A DNA stretch of 64,000 nucleotides from contig NZ_JALRMO010000001.1 of NCBI RefSeq assembly GCF_023276405.1, forward strand, positions 3,844,001 to 3,908,000. The letters are read 5' to 3'. Below the pieces are notes generated by a model. That model was not told the origin of the DNA. It worked only from the letters and a program-made list of their open reading frames with translations, and ran no database searches. Of the stretch, positions 27,850-36,106 are shown piece by piece. Source of the DNA: Paenibacillus hamazuiensis. GTDB lineage: Bacteria; Bacillota; Bacilli; Paenibacillales; NBRC-103111. The translations under genes and the position numbers were made by a program. Position 1 is the stretch's first letter. Each line of letters begins with the position of its first letter.

Positions 27850-29043
27850 TTATCCGGCATTTGGGCCGCTGCCGGCTGCGGCTTTGAGCGAGGGTTCGCC
27901 GCTCTTCCCTCTGCGGGTGACCGAATAGACTGCGAACAGGAACGCCAGAAAGGCGAGCAGACTACCTGCCCATGCATTGGTTACAACAGGGTAATGGTTC
28001 ACCACGACTCCTCCGACAGCCGATCCGATCGCAATCCCAATGTGCATAAACGAGGTGAACAAGCTGATCTGGATGTCCGCCGATTCCGGAGCCGACTTAA
28101 TCAAATAGCTCTGAACGGGTGCGGCAGGAGCGAAAGCGAGCGCCCCCCAGAGCGGCACGACGATCAGCAAATAGATCCACGAAGAGGCGGCATATGGCAG
28201 CAAACTTAAGGACACCGCGAACAAAATAAGAATCAGCAGAAACGTGCGCGCCCCTCCGAATTTGTCGGCCGACCAGCCGCCAATCCAGCCGCCGGCAACG
28301 CCGGCGATGCCGAAGACAAGGAACACAAGGCTGATCATATTGGCGGACAATCCCATCGTCGCCTGCAGAAAAGGCGTCAAATACGTATACATCGTAAAAT
28401 GGCCGATCAGCATAAAAGCGACCATCAGCTGCGCGGATATAATCTTGGCGCTTTTCAAGGCGGCGAGCTGCCTGCCCAATGGATGCGCCGGCTGCGGCGG
28501 CACTTTCGGCAAAAATCGCACGATCCCGAGCAAAGCGATCAAGCTGAGCGCCGCAACCAAAACGAAGGTCATCCGCCAGCCCAGAAGTTCGGCAATCGCT
28601 GTCCCCATCGGCACGCCAAGCACCAGAGATGCGCTGATTCCCATAAACACCAGCCCCATCGCGCGGCCTACGACTTCCGGTGCGACAATGTTCGCGGCCA
28701 AAACAAGGCAGTTCACAACAACGACGGAACAGCTGGCTGCAATGATAACCCGGGCGGCCAGCAAAACCGCAAAATTCGGACTGGCCACCGATATTATATT
28801 GCCGGCAATGAATACGAGCATGGCCGCGATGAGCAGCTTTCGCCGCTCCGCCTTGGAAGTCAAAGTGCTGAATACCGGAGTACCGAAAGCAAAAACAAGC
28901 GAATAAACCGATACGAGCAACCCCGCGGTACCGAGCGATACATCCAGGTCCTTGGCGATCATATCCAAAATGCCGGCAATGACCAGCTCAACCGTGCCCG
29001 TGACAAACGTCGCCAGCGCCAGCACGTAGACTCCTCTATTCAA
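27850..29043 (-). CDS. MFS transporter (DHA1 family)
   Basis: 397 aa with 12 predicted membrane segments. The start MNRGVYVLALATFVTGTVELVIAGILDMIA, the helix-2/3 loop and VLGVPMGTAIAELLGWRMTF resemble the arabinose-efflux/chloramphenicol-resistance-like exporters. It follows the SDR gene by 27 bp and belongs to a TetR-controlled pair. Substrate unknown. Confidence 0.86.
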   Translation of the reverse strand: MNRGVYVLALATFVTGTVELVIAGILDMIAKDLDVSLGTAGLLVSVYSLVFAFGTPVFSTLTSKAERRKLLIAAMLVFIAGNIISVASPNFAVLLAARVIIAASCSVVVVNCLVLAANIVAPEVVGRAMGLVFMGISASLVLGVPMGTAIAELLGWRMTFVLVAALSLIALLGIVRFLPKVPPQPAHPLGRQLAALKSAKIISAQLMVAFMLIGHFTMYTYLTPFLQATMGLSANMISLVFLVFGIAGVAGGWIGGWSADKFGGARTFLLILILFAVSLSLLPYAASSWIYLLIVVPLWGALAFAPAAPVQSYLIKSAPESADIQISLFTSFMHIGIAIGSAVGGVVVNHYPVVTNAWAGSLLAFLAFLFAVYSVTRRGKSGEPSLKAAAGSGPNAG

Positions 29044-29070
29044 GGTTTCCTCCCCTTCCTGCGCCTTGCC

Positions 29071-29892
29071 TCAGGCATCGAACGCCGTGTCCAGCGCGAG
29101 CTTTTCCCAGGCGGCGATTTCGTCGATTCGTTTGGCAAAATGGTCTCTGATCCCAAGCGAAGCACCAACACCTACCGGAAAATGAAGCGGCGGATTTTCG
29201 CTTTCCGCCATGGCGACGACCGCTTTCATCGCTTTGGCGGGATCCCCCGGCACCAAGGCGCTGAAGCTTCGATACGTCGCCTCGTACACGGGCGCGTATT
29301 CTTCTTTTTTCTCCGCGTGGCGCATCGATCTGCCGGAAAAATCGGTCGCAAACACACCCGGCTCGACGACCGTCGTTTTGATGCCGAACCCGGCCAGCTC
29401 CTGAGCCATCGCTTCGGAAAAACCTTCCACCGCAAATTTGGATGCGCAGTAAAGACTCAAAGTCGGTACGCCGATCGCGCCCAATATCGATGAGAAGTTG
29501 ATATAATGCCCCGAACGTTGTTGTTTCAGAACAGGGAGTGTCGCCCGTATCACATTTAATACTCCGAACACGTTGACCTCAAATTGCTCCTTCATCTGCT
29601 CGTCGGTATACTCCTCCAGCATTCCCGATAAACCGTAGCCGGCATTGTTCACAACGACGTCTATCCTTCCGAAAACCTCCACCGCTTCCTTCACGGCACG
29701 CTCAACCTGCTCCTTGTTCGTAACGTCTGCAGCCGCAATATGTACGTTTTCCGGGGAGCTTTTCTTCAAATCGGCTATCGCCTCCAGGCTGCGCGCCGTA
29801 GCGACGACCTTATGCTGCGTCGGCAGCAGCTGCCGGACCAGATGCATGCCGAATCCCGTTGAAGTCCCCGTAATTAACCATACTTTACCCAT
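29071..29892 (-). CDS. Short-chain dehydrogenase/reductase
   Basis: 273 aa. The cofactor motif TGTSTGFG is at the N-terminus, NNAGYG near residue 85, then the catalytic serine in INFSSILG and the YCASK pair (Y-x-x-x-K). PG-VFATDF follows, as in classical SDRs. An acidic-free ARS after strand 2 (VVATARS) suggests NADP(H) preference; this is inference. It is the first gene of the SDR-MFS pair, with TetR-type operators just upstream. Confidence 0.9.
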   Translation of the reverse strand: MGKVWLITGTSTGFGMHLVRQLLPTQHKVVATARSLEAIADLKKSSPENVHIAAADVTNKEQVERAVKEAVEVFGRIDVVVNNAGYGLSGMLEEYTDEQMKEQFEVNVFGVLNVIRATLPVLKQQRSGHYINFSSILGAIGVPTLSLYCASKFAVEGFSEAMAQELAGFGIKTTVVEPGVFATDFSGRSMRHAEKKEEYAPVYEATYRSFSALVPGDPAKAMKAVVAMAESENPPLHFPVGVGASLGIRDHFAKRIDEIAAWEKLALDTAFDA

Positions 29893-29941
29893 CGATCATT
29901 CTCCTTTGCTTTTTAAAATGGATACCGATCAAGCGGCCGCC

Positions 29942-29999
29942 GTTTCGGAACGGAACTGTTCTGTTCCGAAACAAATGATACAGTACAGTTCTGTTCCGT
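29942..29999 (-). promoter_or_regulatory. TetR operators upstream of SDR-MFS
   Basis: An exact inverted repeat GTTTCGGAAC / GTTCCGAAAC (29942-29951 and 29963-29972) contains ACGGAACTGTTCTGT, one step from the perfect palindrome found at the tetR-family gene itself. A second, weaker copy lies at 29985-29999 with an intact GTTCCGT half. Confidence 0.65.
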
Positions 30000-30045
30000 G
30001 TCAAGGAAAATAATACCTGCCTATTCGAAATGCAGGAATAACATG

Positions 30046-30105
30046 AAAAACACCCTCCGGAACTCCACTGGAACGTGCTCCAATGGTTATTCCGAAGGGT
30101 GCTTT
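30046..30105 (-). terminator. Terminator of the TetR gene
   Basis: Long imperfect hairpin: CACCCTCCGGAA (30051-30062) pairs with TTCCGAAGGGTG (30090-30101) apart from one mismatch. On the minus strand it ends in a T5 run. It overlaps the TetR stop codon. Confidence 0.7.
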
Positions 30106-30671
30106 TGGCTGTCAAGATGCGCGTCGATCAATTGTGCCGCTAACTTTTTAAGATGAGCCGCCGGACCGGCAGCGCCGAGTAACGGCACCGATACAAGCGC
30201 TCCGTTGACGATCAGCATAAGCTCGTCGGCCAACTCCTCATCGGCCCCGGCTTTCCGGCAAATCTCCGCCAAGCGCAATCGCAGCGCATGCTTATACTGG
30301 GCGGCGGCCCGATAGGCGGGATGCCCGGGCTCGGAAAATTCAGCCAAAGCATTGAGCATGGCGCATCCGCGGTACCCGGGCTCCGTCATGATCTTGACGG
30401 TGGCGTCCATCAATCCGAGAAGCTGGTCTCTGGGCGCTCCGTCATGACTTGCGATCACCTCGTCGAACCATTTCCAATGCCGGTTATCGTACTCTTCGAG
30501 GTAAGCGGCGATCAAATCGTCCTTGGTCGGGAAATGACGGTACAAGGTCGCTTTTCCTACCCCTGAACGCTCGACGATGGTATCCACACCGACCGCACGA
30601 ATTCCTTCCCGGTAAAACAAATCGGCTGCAACCTGCAAAATACGATCGCGCGCAGAACGTGGTCTGCTCAT
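30087..30671 (-). CDS. TetR-family transcriptional regulator
   Basis: 194 aa from the ATG at 30671 with AGGTGG 7 nt upstream; a longer frame upstream lacks a ribosome site and would cover the operator. Helix-turn-helix: DRILQVAADLFYREG, VGVDTIVERSGVGKATLYRHFPTKDDLI. The C-terminal ligand-binding region includes GCAMLNALAEF. A perfect 15-bp palindrome in its own promoter and related sites before the SDR gene indicate that it represses itself and the SDR-MFS pair. The inducer is unknown. Confidence 0.92.
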   Translation of the reverse strand: MSRPRSARDRILQVAADLFYREGIRAVGVDTIVERSGVGKATLYRHFPTKDDLIAAYLEEYDNRHWKWFDEVIASHDGAPRDQLLGLMDATVKIMTEPGYRGCAMLNALAEFSEPGHPAYRAAAQYKHALRLRLAEICRKAGADEELADELMLIVNGALVSVPLLGAAGPAAHLKKLAAQLIDAHLDSQKHPSE

Positions 30672-30731
30672 TTTTTTCCACCTGGCCATTCGCAAAAGTG
30701 TTGACCTACAAACAGATTGTTTCCGCCCGAG

Positions 30732-30746
30732 ACGGAACAGTTCCGT
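30732..30746 (-). promoter_or_regulatory. TetR autoregulatory operator
   Basis: ACGGAACAGTTCCGT is a perfect 15-bp palindrome 61 bp upstream of the TetR start. Related sites occur before the SDR gene (29950-29964 and 29985-29999), which marks this as the operator consensus. Confidence 0.7.
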
Positions 30747-30944
30747 ATCCCAAGTGTAACATTGCGGCGCACAATCAGCAATAGAACGGCCTTGATCGGT
30801 AAGCAATTTGCATTTTGGCGAAAACATGAGATAACCCCTCATAATTGACACGTTAGAGGTTATGTCAACGCTTTCCTCCGCGAATATGCACCTTGTAACA
30901 ATAATGTGATTTTACATATCATAATGATCATAATTTCTGTTTTA

Positions 30945-30961
30945 TGTAATATTTTATTACA
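30945..30961 (+). promoter_or_regulatory. GlnR/TnrA nitrogen-control box
   Basis: TGTAATATTTTATTACA matches the Bacillus GlnR/TnrA consensus TGTNANATTTTNTNACA at every fixed position. It immediately precedes a TATAAT (30962-30967) and lies 30 bp before the asparaginase ATG. A box this close to the -10 fits repression better than classical TnrA activation, which uses sites near -50. Confidence 0.8.
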
Positions 30962-30990
30962 TATAATTAACACTCAAGGAGGAATTCATC

Positions 30991-32145
30991 ATGTTATTAC
31001 GAGCCAGACAAGGAATTGCCGGAATTATCGCTGCAGGTTTATTACTGACCGCAGCTCCGCCTGCCGCCCTATTAGCGCCGCCGTCCGTTGCCTTCGCCGA
31101 AGCCGGGACCGCAGCCGAAGCGACTGCCGCACTTCCGAAAGTCCAGGTCATTGGAACCGGAGGGACCATATCCGGCAAATCCGTCGACGAAACGAGCTTT
31201 CAAAACTACAAAGCCGGTACGCTGTTAATCGAAGATATGGTTGCCGCACTCCCGAACAAGGATAAAATCGCCGATGTGTCGACGTTCCAGTTCGGAAACT
31301 CCGGTTCGTCCGCCTACACGATAAAAGATTTGTACGATTTGTCTTTGAAGGTGGACGAAGTTTTGACCGATCACGACGGCGTTGTCGTCACCACCGGCAC
31401 CGATACGATGGAGGAAATCGCTTATTTCCTCGACCTTACCGTTCGCAGCCCGAAGCCGGTCGTCGTCACCGGATCGATGAGGCCGTGGACCGTCATCGGC
31501 AGCGACGCGCAAGCCAACCTGTACAATGCCATCAAGCTGGCCGCCAGCGGCAAAACGAATAAATTCGGCACGGTGCTTATGCTGAACGATACGATTCACG
31601 CCGTGCGGGAAGTAACGAAGTCCAACGACTACCGCACCGATACGTTTGAAACGCCGCAGCTCGGCATGCTTGGGTATATCGACGAAAATAACATCCGCAT
31701 TTACCGCGCTCCGGCCCGTGCGCTGCGCAGCGAAGATTGGGCGACGCCGTTCGATTTGAAAACCATCTCGAAGGACGATCTCGCCAAGGTGGAAATCGCT
31801 TATTCGTACCAGGATGCGGGCGGCGAAGCGATCGACGGTTTTGTTGCCGGCGGAGCCAAAGGTATCGTAACCGCCGGCACCGGCGCGGGCGGCATTTCCA
31901 AAGCGATGTCCGCAGCGCGCGCCAAAGCGATCGAGAACGGCGTTATTTTCGTGACAACGACTCGCACCGGATCCGGAAGCATCTACTCGAGCGGCCAAGG
32001 CATCATCGCCGGAGATAACCTGAACCCGCAGCACGCGCGCATCATGCTGCTGCTCTCCCTCTCGTTCTCGAAAGATTACGAGACGATCAAAATCTGGTTC
32101 AGCAAGTACGGCGCTCCGCAGGTTGAACTGACGTCAGCCGAATGA
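30991..32145 (+). CDS. L-asparaginase, type II, secreted
   Basis: 384 aa, preceded by AAGGAGG. A signal peptide (about residues 1-37, ending near VAFAEA) exports it. The asparaginase signatures are both present: VIGTGGTISG with the first catalytic threonine, and VVTTGTDTMEEIAYFLDL with the T-D pair; VVVTGSMRPWTVIGSDAQANLYNAI follows. It should hydrolyse asparagine to aspartate and ammonia outside the cell. It resembles B. subtilis AnsZ, whose gene is under TnrA control, and the perfect GlnR/TnrA box upstream agrees. Monocistronic, with a strong terminator. Confidence 0.93.
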   Translation: MLLRARQGIAGIIAAGLLLTAAPPAALLAPPSVAFAEAGTAAEATAALPKVQVIGTGGTISGKSVDETSFQNYKAGTLLIEDMVAALPNKDKIADVSTFQFGNSGSSAYTIKDLYDLSLKVDEVLTDHDGVVVTTGTDTMEEIAYFLDLTVRSPKPVVVTGSMRPWTVIGSDAQANLYNAIKLAASGKTNKFGTVLMLNDTIHAVREVTKSNDYRTDTFETPQLGMLGYIDENNIRIYRAPARALRSEDWATPFDLKTISKDDLAKVEIAYSYQDAGGEAIDGFVAGGAKGIVTAGTGAGGISKAMSAARAKAIENGVIFVTTTRTGSGSIYSSGQGIIAGDNLNPQHARIMLLLSLSFSKDYETIKIWFSKYGAPQVELTSAE

Positions 32146-32161
32146 CGGCAAGCTTCTAAAA

Positions 32162-32190
32162 AAAGGTTGGGCGGATTCCGCCCAACCTTT
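32162..32190. terminator. Intrinsic terminator after asparaginase
   Basis: A perfect 13-bp GC-rich stem (AAAGGTTGGGCGG / CCGCCCAACCTTT) with an ATT loop lies 16 bp after the stop codon. A T-rich stretch follows. Confidence 0.8.
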
Positions 32191-32220
32191 CGTCTCTTTC
32201 ACTGTGTTCGATAACCGCTG

Positions 32221-34023
32221 CTACTCAGTGCCGTACAATTTAATCTTGGCAAAAAGCCTAACCAGTTTCGTCAAGCATTCGGCGATATAGTAGCCGCTCA
32301 TGTCGATATTCCTCAGATCGGGGTGCGTCCCCCCGTATTTGCTTACTATTCTTTGCCATTCCGCCAATGCGGCGGATATGATCTTGGGCATCAGCTTAAT
32401 GGCTGTAATCCCGAGCCGTTTCTCGCCATCGTTTGTGACGACAATCCTTGCGATGTCGATACAATACGCCGCAGCTACTTCTTTCCGTTCTTCCGATTGG
32501 TCCAAAACGTCTATGACCGAAACCAGCGTTTGCTCATATATATGCAATCTCGGCGCCGCACTCAGCTGTCCCAAAACAGCCCGGCCAATCGTCAAATGAT
32601 CGTCCTGCTGCCCCTCAATCCCGGCGACTTTGCCAACGGTGTACTTCACGTTTCCAATCATGCCGGTTTGGCGTTTGTCCTTATCTGCGGCTTCGGCAGC
32701 AAGCTCTTCTTCAGACAGGCTGGTTGCATCCAGCGAATGGACGCCAAGCTCGTGCGTGAGCAAACCAAGCATTTGTCCGACGGAAAATTCATCCAACTGA
32801 TACCGATCGATCGATATCGAGACCAATTCGTCGTGGCCGAACGTAAGTGCGACATCGGAATGGACTCCGGCCCGAATCATAATCTTGATGTGCAGCGGAG
32901 GACGCCTGGACCTCAAGAATGAAGCGCCAAACAAAGCCGACATGATCCGATTCATCCAGCCGAGCCATTTTTTGTTGTTTTTTTCACTTTCCGGGCCATA
33001 AAATTCAATGACCATGCCCTCATTATTGATGCCCCCGTTTAGCTTGGAATACGCTTTTCGCTTCGCCAGCCGGCGTTCCTTGAGCTCAAGATCTATGGCT
33101 ATTAAGGAAGGTTTCAGCATTTCCGCCACCACATGACTTTCCTTGCTGAGTTCCTTCGTTTTCGAGAAATGACGGAACAACGCTTCTTCCGACTCTTCCC
33201 GCATCCCCCTCATCAAACTCTTCACTTCAGCGGACTCAGCCTCCTCCGGGGAATAAGAAAGAAACGAGTCATCCGCACTAATCAATCGATTTTGGAGCAT
33301 CCGGTATATGGTTTCGTTGTCCGAAATATTCAGTTTCAGGATCTCATGGACATCGTGACGGGAAACGCCCCTTTTAAGGAAATAGGCAACCATTCCTTCA
33401 CGTTCATTCGCCTCTTCCTCGGAAAGATTCGCGTTAAGCAGTTCTTTCATGATTGCCTTGCCAAAAGCATCGGTAAGCCTTTTTTGCTCGAACCCCTTTT
33501 TAAGGGTGGCGTTATCCAAAGGATTTTCCTTCAGGATCTCCAAGGCGTCCTCGCGGGTCCCGCCTTTATCCAAAAAGTTGAGCGTCAAGAACTCCCGCCG
33601 GGCAGCCTCGTCCTCTGGTAAATCCGTATAAAGCAGCAGCTTCATGATCGCCGTGCCGCAAGTATCGGTAAGCCGTTTCTTCTGACCTTCCGGGCTGAGC
33701 GGATGATCGGCATACTCCCCATTCTCATTCATGACCTGCGGGCGCCAAAAATTAACGCTGTTGAAAGCCGGGTGCACCATTTGAATCGGAGCGCTACCGC
33801 CGGACGTTTCCGCCGGACTCTGTCGCAAAGCGTGCCCGTACAGCATTTGAATGACAGCCTGGTTCCCGGCCGTTTGCTGAAGCTGAAGGATGGATGAAGG
33901 CTGCGGCCAGTCACTCCGGGGTAAACGATGCCGCTCCGGACGAAGCGGCGAAGAAGATTTGCCGTCTGCCAAAGGGCGCGGGGACAGCCCGGTTTTACGG
34001 CTCTCCTTAAGTTTGGGCATCAT
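32221..34023 (-). CDS. Large protein with AGNxAV leader motif and HExxxH motif (possible injection-system cargo or toxin)
   Basis: 600 aa from the ATG at 34023 (AAGGAG 6 nt upstream; ATG repeated at 34020). No Sec signal and no membrane segment. Residues 45-60 (ILQLQQTAGNQAVIQML) match the leader-like motif common at the N-terminus of DUF4157-type and other proteins linked to extracellular contractile injection systems. Residues 114-244 are two tandem 65-residue helical repeats with the shared pattern RLTDxxGxAIMKxLL, REx, DxxEILKxN, DNxT. A C-terminal region carries LLTHELGVHSLD (H424, E425, H429) and DDH (474-476), possible metal ligands. Transcribed alone between convergent and unrelated neighbours; no injection-system core genes are in the window. 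Function unknown; the cargo idea is inference from the leader motif. Confidence 0.6.
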   Translation of the reverse strand: MMPKLKESRKTGLSPRPLADGKSSSPLRPERHRLPRSDWPQPSSILQLQQTAGNQAVIQMLYGHALRQSPAETSGGSAPIQMVHPAFNSVNFWRPQVMNENGEYADHPLSPEGQKKRLTDTCGTAIMKLLLYTDLPEDEAARREFLTLNFLDKGGTREDALEILKENPLDNATLKKGFEQKRLTDAFGKAIMKELLNANLSEEEANEREGMVAYFLKRGVSRHDVHEILKLNISDNETIYRMLQNRLISADDSFLSYSPEEAESAEVKSLMRGMREESEEALFRHFSKTKELSKESHVVAEMLKPSLIAIDLELKERRLAKRKAYSKLNGGINNEGMVIEFYGPESEKNNKKWLGWMNRIMSALFGASFLRSRRPPLHIKIMIRAGVHSDVALTFGHDELVSISIDRYQLDEFSVGQMLGLLTHELGVHSLDATSLSEEELAAEAADKDKRQTGMIGNVKYTVGKVAGIEGQQDDHLTIGRAVLGQLSAAPRLHIYEQTLVSVIDVLDQSEERKEVAAAYCIDIARIVVTNDGEKRLGITAIKLMPKIISAALAEWQRIVSKYGGTHPDLRNIDMSGYYIAECLTKLVRLFAKIKLYGTE

Positions 34024-34179
34024 CAACCTCTCCTTGCTCCAACCGCGATACCGGCGCCCACTATTTTCAAGCATCGCGATACCGGCGGCATGGCATATAT
34101 ACCCAAGCTACCAACCACATGTCCCCATGTCAACTATTATTTGTAACCCATTCATCTAAGGCTTGCGTCATATAGACAA

Positions 34180-34193
34180 GTTCCGGCCGGAAC
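34180..34193. other. Perfect 14-bp palindrome after the permease gene
   Basis: GTTCCGGCCGGAAC lies 3 bp past the stop codon of the last gene of the 34-48 kb locus. It can form a short GC-rich hairpin but has no T-run, so it is only a weak candidate for transcript-end processing. Confidence 0.4.
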
Positions 34194-34195
34194 GG

Positions 34196-35080
34196 TTACT
34201 CCTTCACCGAGCCCAGCATGATACCGTGAATGAAATATTTTTGCAAAAACGGGTAGATAACGAGGATCGGCACCATCGATACGACGATTTTGGCGGCGTT
34301 CAGCGTCTTGTTGGACATTTTCTCGAGCAGCCCAATCTGCGTCGAGTCCGCGGTCTGCAAATCCATCGGCACGGCGAGCTGTTGTATATACGTCTGAAGC
34401 GGATAAAACTCCGAGCTGCGCATGTAGATGAGCCCGTCGAAAAACGCGTTCCAATGTCCGACGATGCTGAACAGCGTAACCGTTGCGAGCGCCGGCGTCG
34501 AAAGTGGAACAAATACCTTGAACAGCATATACCACGGACCCGCACCGTCCATGTAGCCGGCTTCGCTGAGCTCCTTCGGAATGCTGCGGAAGAAGTTCAT
34601 CATCAGGATAACGTTGAATACCGGCACCGCCCCCGGGAGCACGAGCGCCCAGATCGAGTTAAACAAGCCGAGCGATTTGACCAAAATATAATGCGGGATG
34701 ACCCCTCCGCTGAACAGCATCGTGAACAGCATAAACCACATGTACGCGTTCCGGTAACGAAATTCCGCCCCCGTTCGGGAAAGCGGGTATGCCATCAATA
34801 TCGTCAGGATGAAATTGAGCGCGCCGCCGACGAGCACCCTTTTGACCGACACGCCGAAAGCATTCAGAAAATGCGGCTCCTGGACGATTTGCGCATACGA
34901 CTCCAGATTAAAGCCGACCGGCCAGAAATTTACGAATCCGCCGGCCGCCGCCGCCGTATCGCTCAGGGAGATCGATACCGTGTTCAGAATCGGCAGCACC
35001 GACGTCAGCGCAATGCCGATCATGACAAGGATCAGCACCGACTCGGATAGACGGGACGACCATGTTTTGCTGCGAACCAC
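34196..35080 (-). CDS. Carbohydrate ABC transporter permease (YtcP/LplC-like), second importer
   Basis: 294 aa from a GTG at 35080. Six hydrophobic segments; EAA-type loop PKELSEAGYMDGAGPWYMLFKVFVP; C-terminus FLQKYFIHGIMLGSVKE. It is the last gene of the locus, 22 bp after the partner permease and downstream of the binding protein at 36107, with which it should form one importer. Its sequence differs clearly from the other YtcP-like permease of this locus (42878-43759), so the two importers are not a recent duplication. Confidence 0.92.
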   Translation of the reverse strand: MVRSKTWSSRLSESVLILVMIGIALTSVLPILNTVSISLSDTAAAAGGFVNFWPVGFNLESYAQIVQEPHFLNAFGVSVKRVLVGGALNFILTILMAYPLSRTGAEFRYRNAYMWFMLFTMLFSGGVIPHYILVKSLGLFNSIWALVLPGAVPVFNVILMMNFFRSIPKELSEAGYMDGAGPWYMLFKVFVPLSTPALATVTLFSIVGHWNAFFDGLIYMRSSEFYPLQTYIQQLAVPMDLQTADSTQIGLLEKMSNKTLNAAKIVVSMVPILVIYPFLQKYFIHGIMLGSVKE

Positions 35081-35102
35081 GAGCTCTTCACCTGCTTTCC
35101 TT

Positions 35103-35993
35103 TTAAAAAATCCGATAGTTCGCGTATTTGTACGCCAGACGGTAAGAGACGATGATCAGCACGAAGCCGATGACCGACTTCAGCAGTCCGACGGCGGTGG
35201 CGAATCCATACTGCGCCTGAACGAGCCCGACGCGGTACACGTACGTGTCGATGATATCTCCCGATTCGTACACGAGCGGGTTGTACAGGTTGAACACCTG
35301 ATCGAAGCCCGCGTTTAAAATATGCCCGATGCCGAGCGTAGCGAGCAGCGCCACGGTCGGCGCCAGGCTCGGCAGCGAGATGTACCACAGCTGCTTCACC
35401 CGCGACGCGCCGTCCATTTCCGCCGCCTCGTACAGAGCGGGATTGATGCCGGCCAGCGCCGCCAGGTAGACGATCGCGCTGAAGCCGAAATCTTTCCAAA
35501 TGTCGGAGGCGACCAGTATAAACGGAAACCATTTGTTGCTCGCCAAAAACATGACCGGCTCGCCGCCGAACCATTTGACAACCCGGTTGACGATGCCGCC
35601 GAGCGACAGCATTTCGGTAAATACGTTGGCGAGAATGACCCATGACAAAAAATGCGGCAAATAAACGACCGTCTGCACCCAGCGCTTGAGCATGACCAGC
35701 CGCAGCTCGTTAAGCAGTATTGCGAACGCGAGCGGAACGATCAGACCTGCGATCAATTTCATCGCCGAGATGTATACCGTATTGTAAAAAATCGTCCGGC
35801 CGTCGGGCAGCTCGAACAAGTAGAGGAAATTTTCCAAACCGATCCATTCCGAGTCCGCGATGCCCCGGCCGATTTTAAAATCCTGGAATGCGATGACGAC
35901 GCCGAACATCGGAATGACGCTGAAAATAAAGAGAAAAATGACGCCGGGAAGCAGCATCAAGTGGTATATCTTTTCGTAGGCTTTATATTTCAT
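35103..35993 (-). CDS. Sugar ABC transporter permease (LplB-like), second importer
   Basis: 296 aa from the ATG at 35993, chosen because the family N-terminus (KIYHLMLLPGVIFLFIFSVIPMFGVVIAF) begins there; GGAGGCGG is a little far upstream. EAA loop: NPALYEAAEMDGASRVKQLWYISLP. It pairs with the following permease and is preceded by the 36107-37753 binding-protein gene (113 bp). Confidence 0.92.
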   Translation of the reverse strand: MKYKAYEKIYHLMLLPGVIFLFIFSVIPMFGVVIAFQDFKIGRGIADSEWIGLENFLYLFELPDGRTIFYNTVYISAMKLIAGLIVPLAFAILLNELRLVMLKRWVQTVVYLPHFLSWVILANVFTEMLSLGGIVNRVVKWFGGEPVMFLASNKWFPFILVASDIWKDFGFSAIVYLAALAGINPALYEAAEMDGASRVKQLWYISLPSLAPTVALLATLGIGHILNAGFDQVFNLYNPLVYESGDIIDTYVYRVGLVQAQYGFATAVGLLKSVIGFVLIIVSYRLAYKYANYRIF

Positions 35994-36106
35994 CCGATCA
36001 TACCGCCTCCAACAATCCAAGTTAACCGCAATAAATAGACGGCATCGTTTCCGAAACGAGAGCGAAAGCGCCACAGATCGCAGCACCGTGGCGCTTTCCC
36101 GCTCCG

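Noticed and set aside
31225-32034. Minus-strand 269-codon frame in the asparaginase gene
   Set aside because: Opposite strand of a well-supported gene with signal peptide and both active-site motifs.
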